A DNA stretch of 38,597 bases. Origin: JAHJGG01 sp041658785. GTDB lineage: Bacteria > Patescibacteriota > Patescibacteriia > Magasanikbacterales > UBA922. The DNA is taken from contig JBAZZL010000007.1 of the NCBI GenBank assembly GCA_041658785.1, forward strand, positions 1 to 38,597, written 5' to 3'. This document shows, one piece after another, positions 38,410 through 38,597 of this stretch. A program made the translations under genes and the position numbers. The first letter of the stretch is position 1. The number at the start of each line of letters is the position of its first letter. The notes beneath the pieces were generated by a model. The model was not told the origin of the DNA. It saw only the letters and a list, made by a program, of their open reading frames with translations, and made no database searches.

Positions 38410-38597
38410 ATGTTCTGGTATAAGTATAAATAATAATATTTATAGTATGTTAGCAAAGTACTTCGTGATTTGCAAGTTGTTGTACATGATGAGTACATAG
38501 GTAACACTTTGTTGAACTCAATCGGCGTCTGGTAATTTAATGTCGCGTGCGGTCGGTTAAAGTTGTATTCAATGAGCCATTCTGTCAGTTTTTGATT
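38400..38597 (-). CDS. Transposase C-terminus (DDE integrase core), partial
   Basis: Reading in from the right edge on the minus strand, the frame encodes LTEWLIEYNFNRPHATLNYQ, then TPIEFNKVLPMYS. This is the conserved end of the integrase core of IS3/IS481-like transposases (the YNxxRPHxxLxxxTP motif). The 5' part lies outside the window. The frame has no stop at the usual end and continues about 30 codons to a TAG at 38402-38400, overlapping the SPFH start. The IS end therefore probably lies near 38480-38510, and the last residues come from flanking DNA. Confidence 0.82.
   Translation of the reverse strand, partial: NQKLTEWLIEYNFNRPHATLNYQTPIEFNKVLPMYSSCTTTCKSRSTLLTYYKYYYLYLYQNIWK

Noticed and set aside
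1..38597. Alternative genetic code with UGA as glycine (Gracilibacteria)
   Set aside because: Several conserved genes (ftsE, rlmN, rhuM) end at UGA at the expected length, and conserved Gly positions use GGN codons.

Overview
The window looks like a chromosome segment from a member of the Candidate Phyla Radiation (Patescibacteria), most likely a Parcubacteria-type lineage. The support is: compact minus-strand operons of housekeeping genes, an alanyl-tRNA synthetase that stops after the editing domain, a fused phosphoglucose/phosphomannose isomerase, a GreA paralogue with the MQ(I/L)PKRK start, a CxxC zinc-ribbon protein of the kind common in these genomes, and moderate GC. UGA is used as a stop (ftsE, rlmN), so the UGA-Gly code of Gracilibacteria does not apply. 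The placement is inferred from gene content, not from a database search.

Layout. 1-3.5 kb: typA (cut by the left edge) and greA diverge from back-to-back sigma70-type promoters; then terC, with a structured, terminator-bearing 5' leader. 4-6.4 kb: a large surface-anchored repeat protein. 6.4-9.5 kb: tRNA-Asn, rlmN, tRNA-Gln, ftsX and ftsE. 9.8-17.7 kb: sugar-phosphate genes (phosphoglucose/phosphomannose isomerase, transketolase) behind a translation/transcription operon infA-rpmJ-rpsM-rpsK-rpsD-rpoA-rplQ-rplM-rpsI that has its own TTGACA-17-TAAACT promoter. RpoA lacks a recognisable C-terminal domain. 17.8-24.3 kb: gtrA, alaS, a DUF559 nuclease gene bracketed by two palindromic repeats, a 52-residue membrane peptide, a zinc-ribbon/Rossmann-like protein, and mnmA.

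24.2-35.9 kb is a seven-gene, tightly packed minus-strand accessory operon read from one strong promoter that overlaps a palindromic operator. In transcription order it encodes a DUF4143-type AAA ATPase, a DEDDh exonuclease, a PLD-nuclease/SNF2-helicase fusion, a RhuM-family protein, an Eco57I-like DNA methylase (probable type IIG R-M enzyme), a protein with a DUF4145/HEPN-like C-terminus, and a DUF4238 protein. The combination suggests a multi-component restriction or antiphage system that I cannot match to a named one. It has enzymatic parts like those of class 1 DISARM (methylase, SNF2 helicase, PLD nuclease) but no DUF1998 proteins.

36.4-38.6 kb holds a G+C-richer small membrane protein on the plus strand, a tandem zinc-ribbon protein, an SPFH/prohibitin-like membrane protein and the 3' end of a transposase running off the right edge.

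A second theme is dispersed palindromic repeats. At least eight families occur. Some lie inside coding sequence in frame (twice in mnmA, once in the methylase), and others supply the last codons and stop of alaS and gtrA. A further ~130-bp repeat sits in the 5' leaders of typA and ftsE, with a decayed copy before rpsM.
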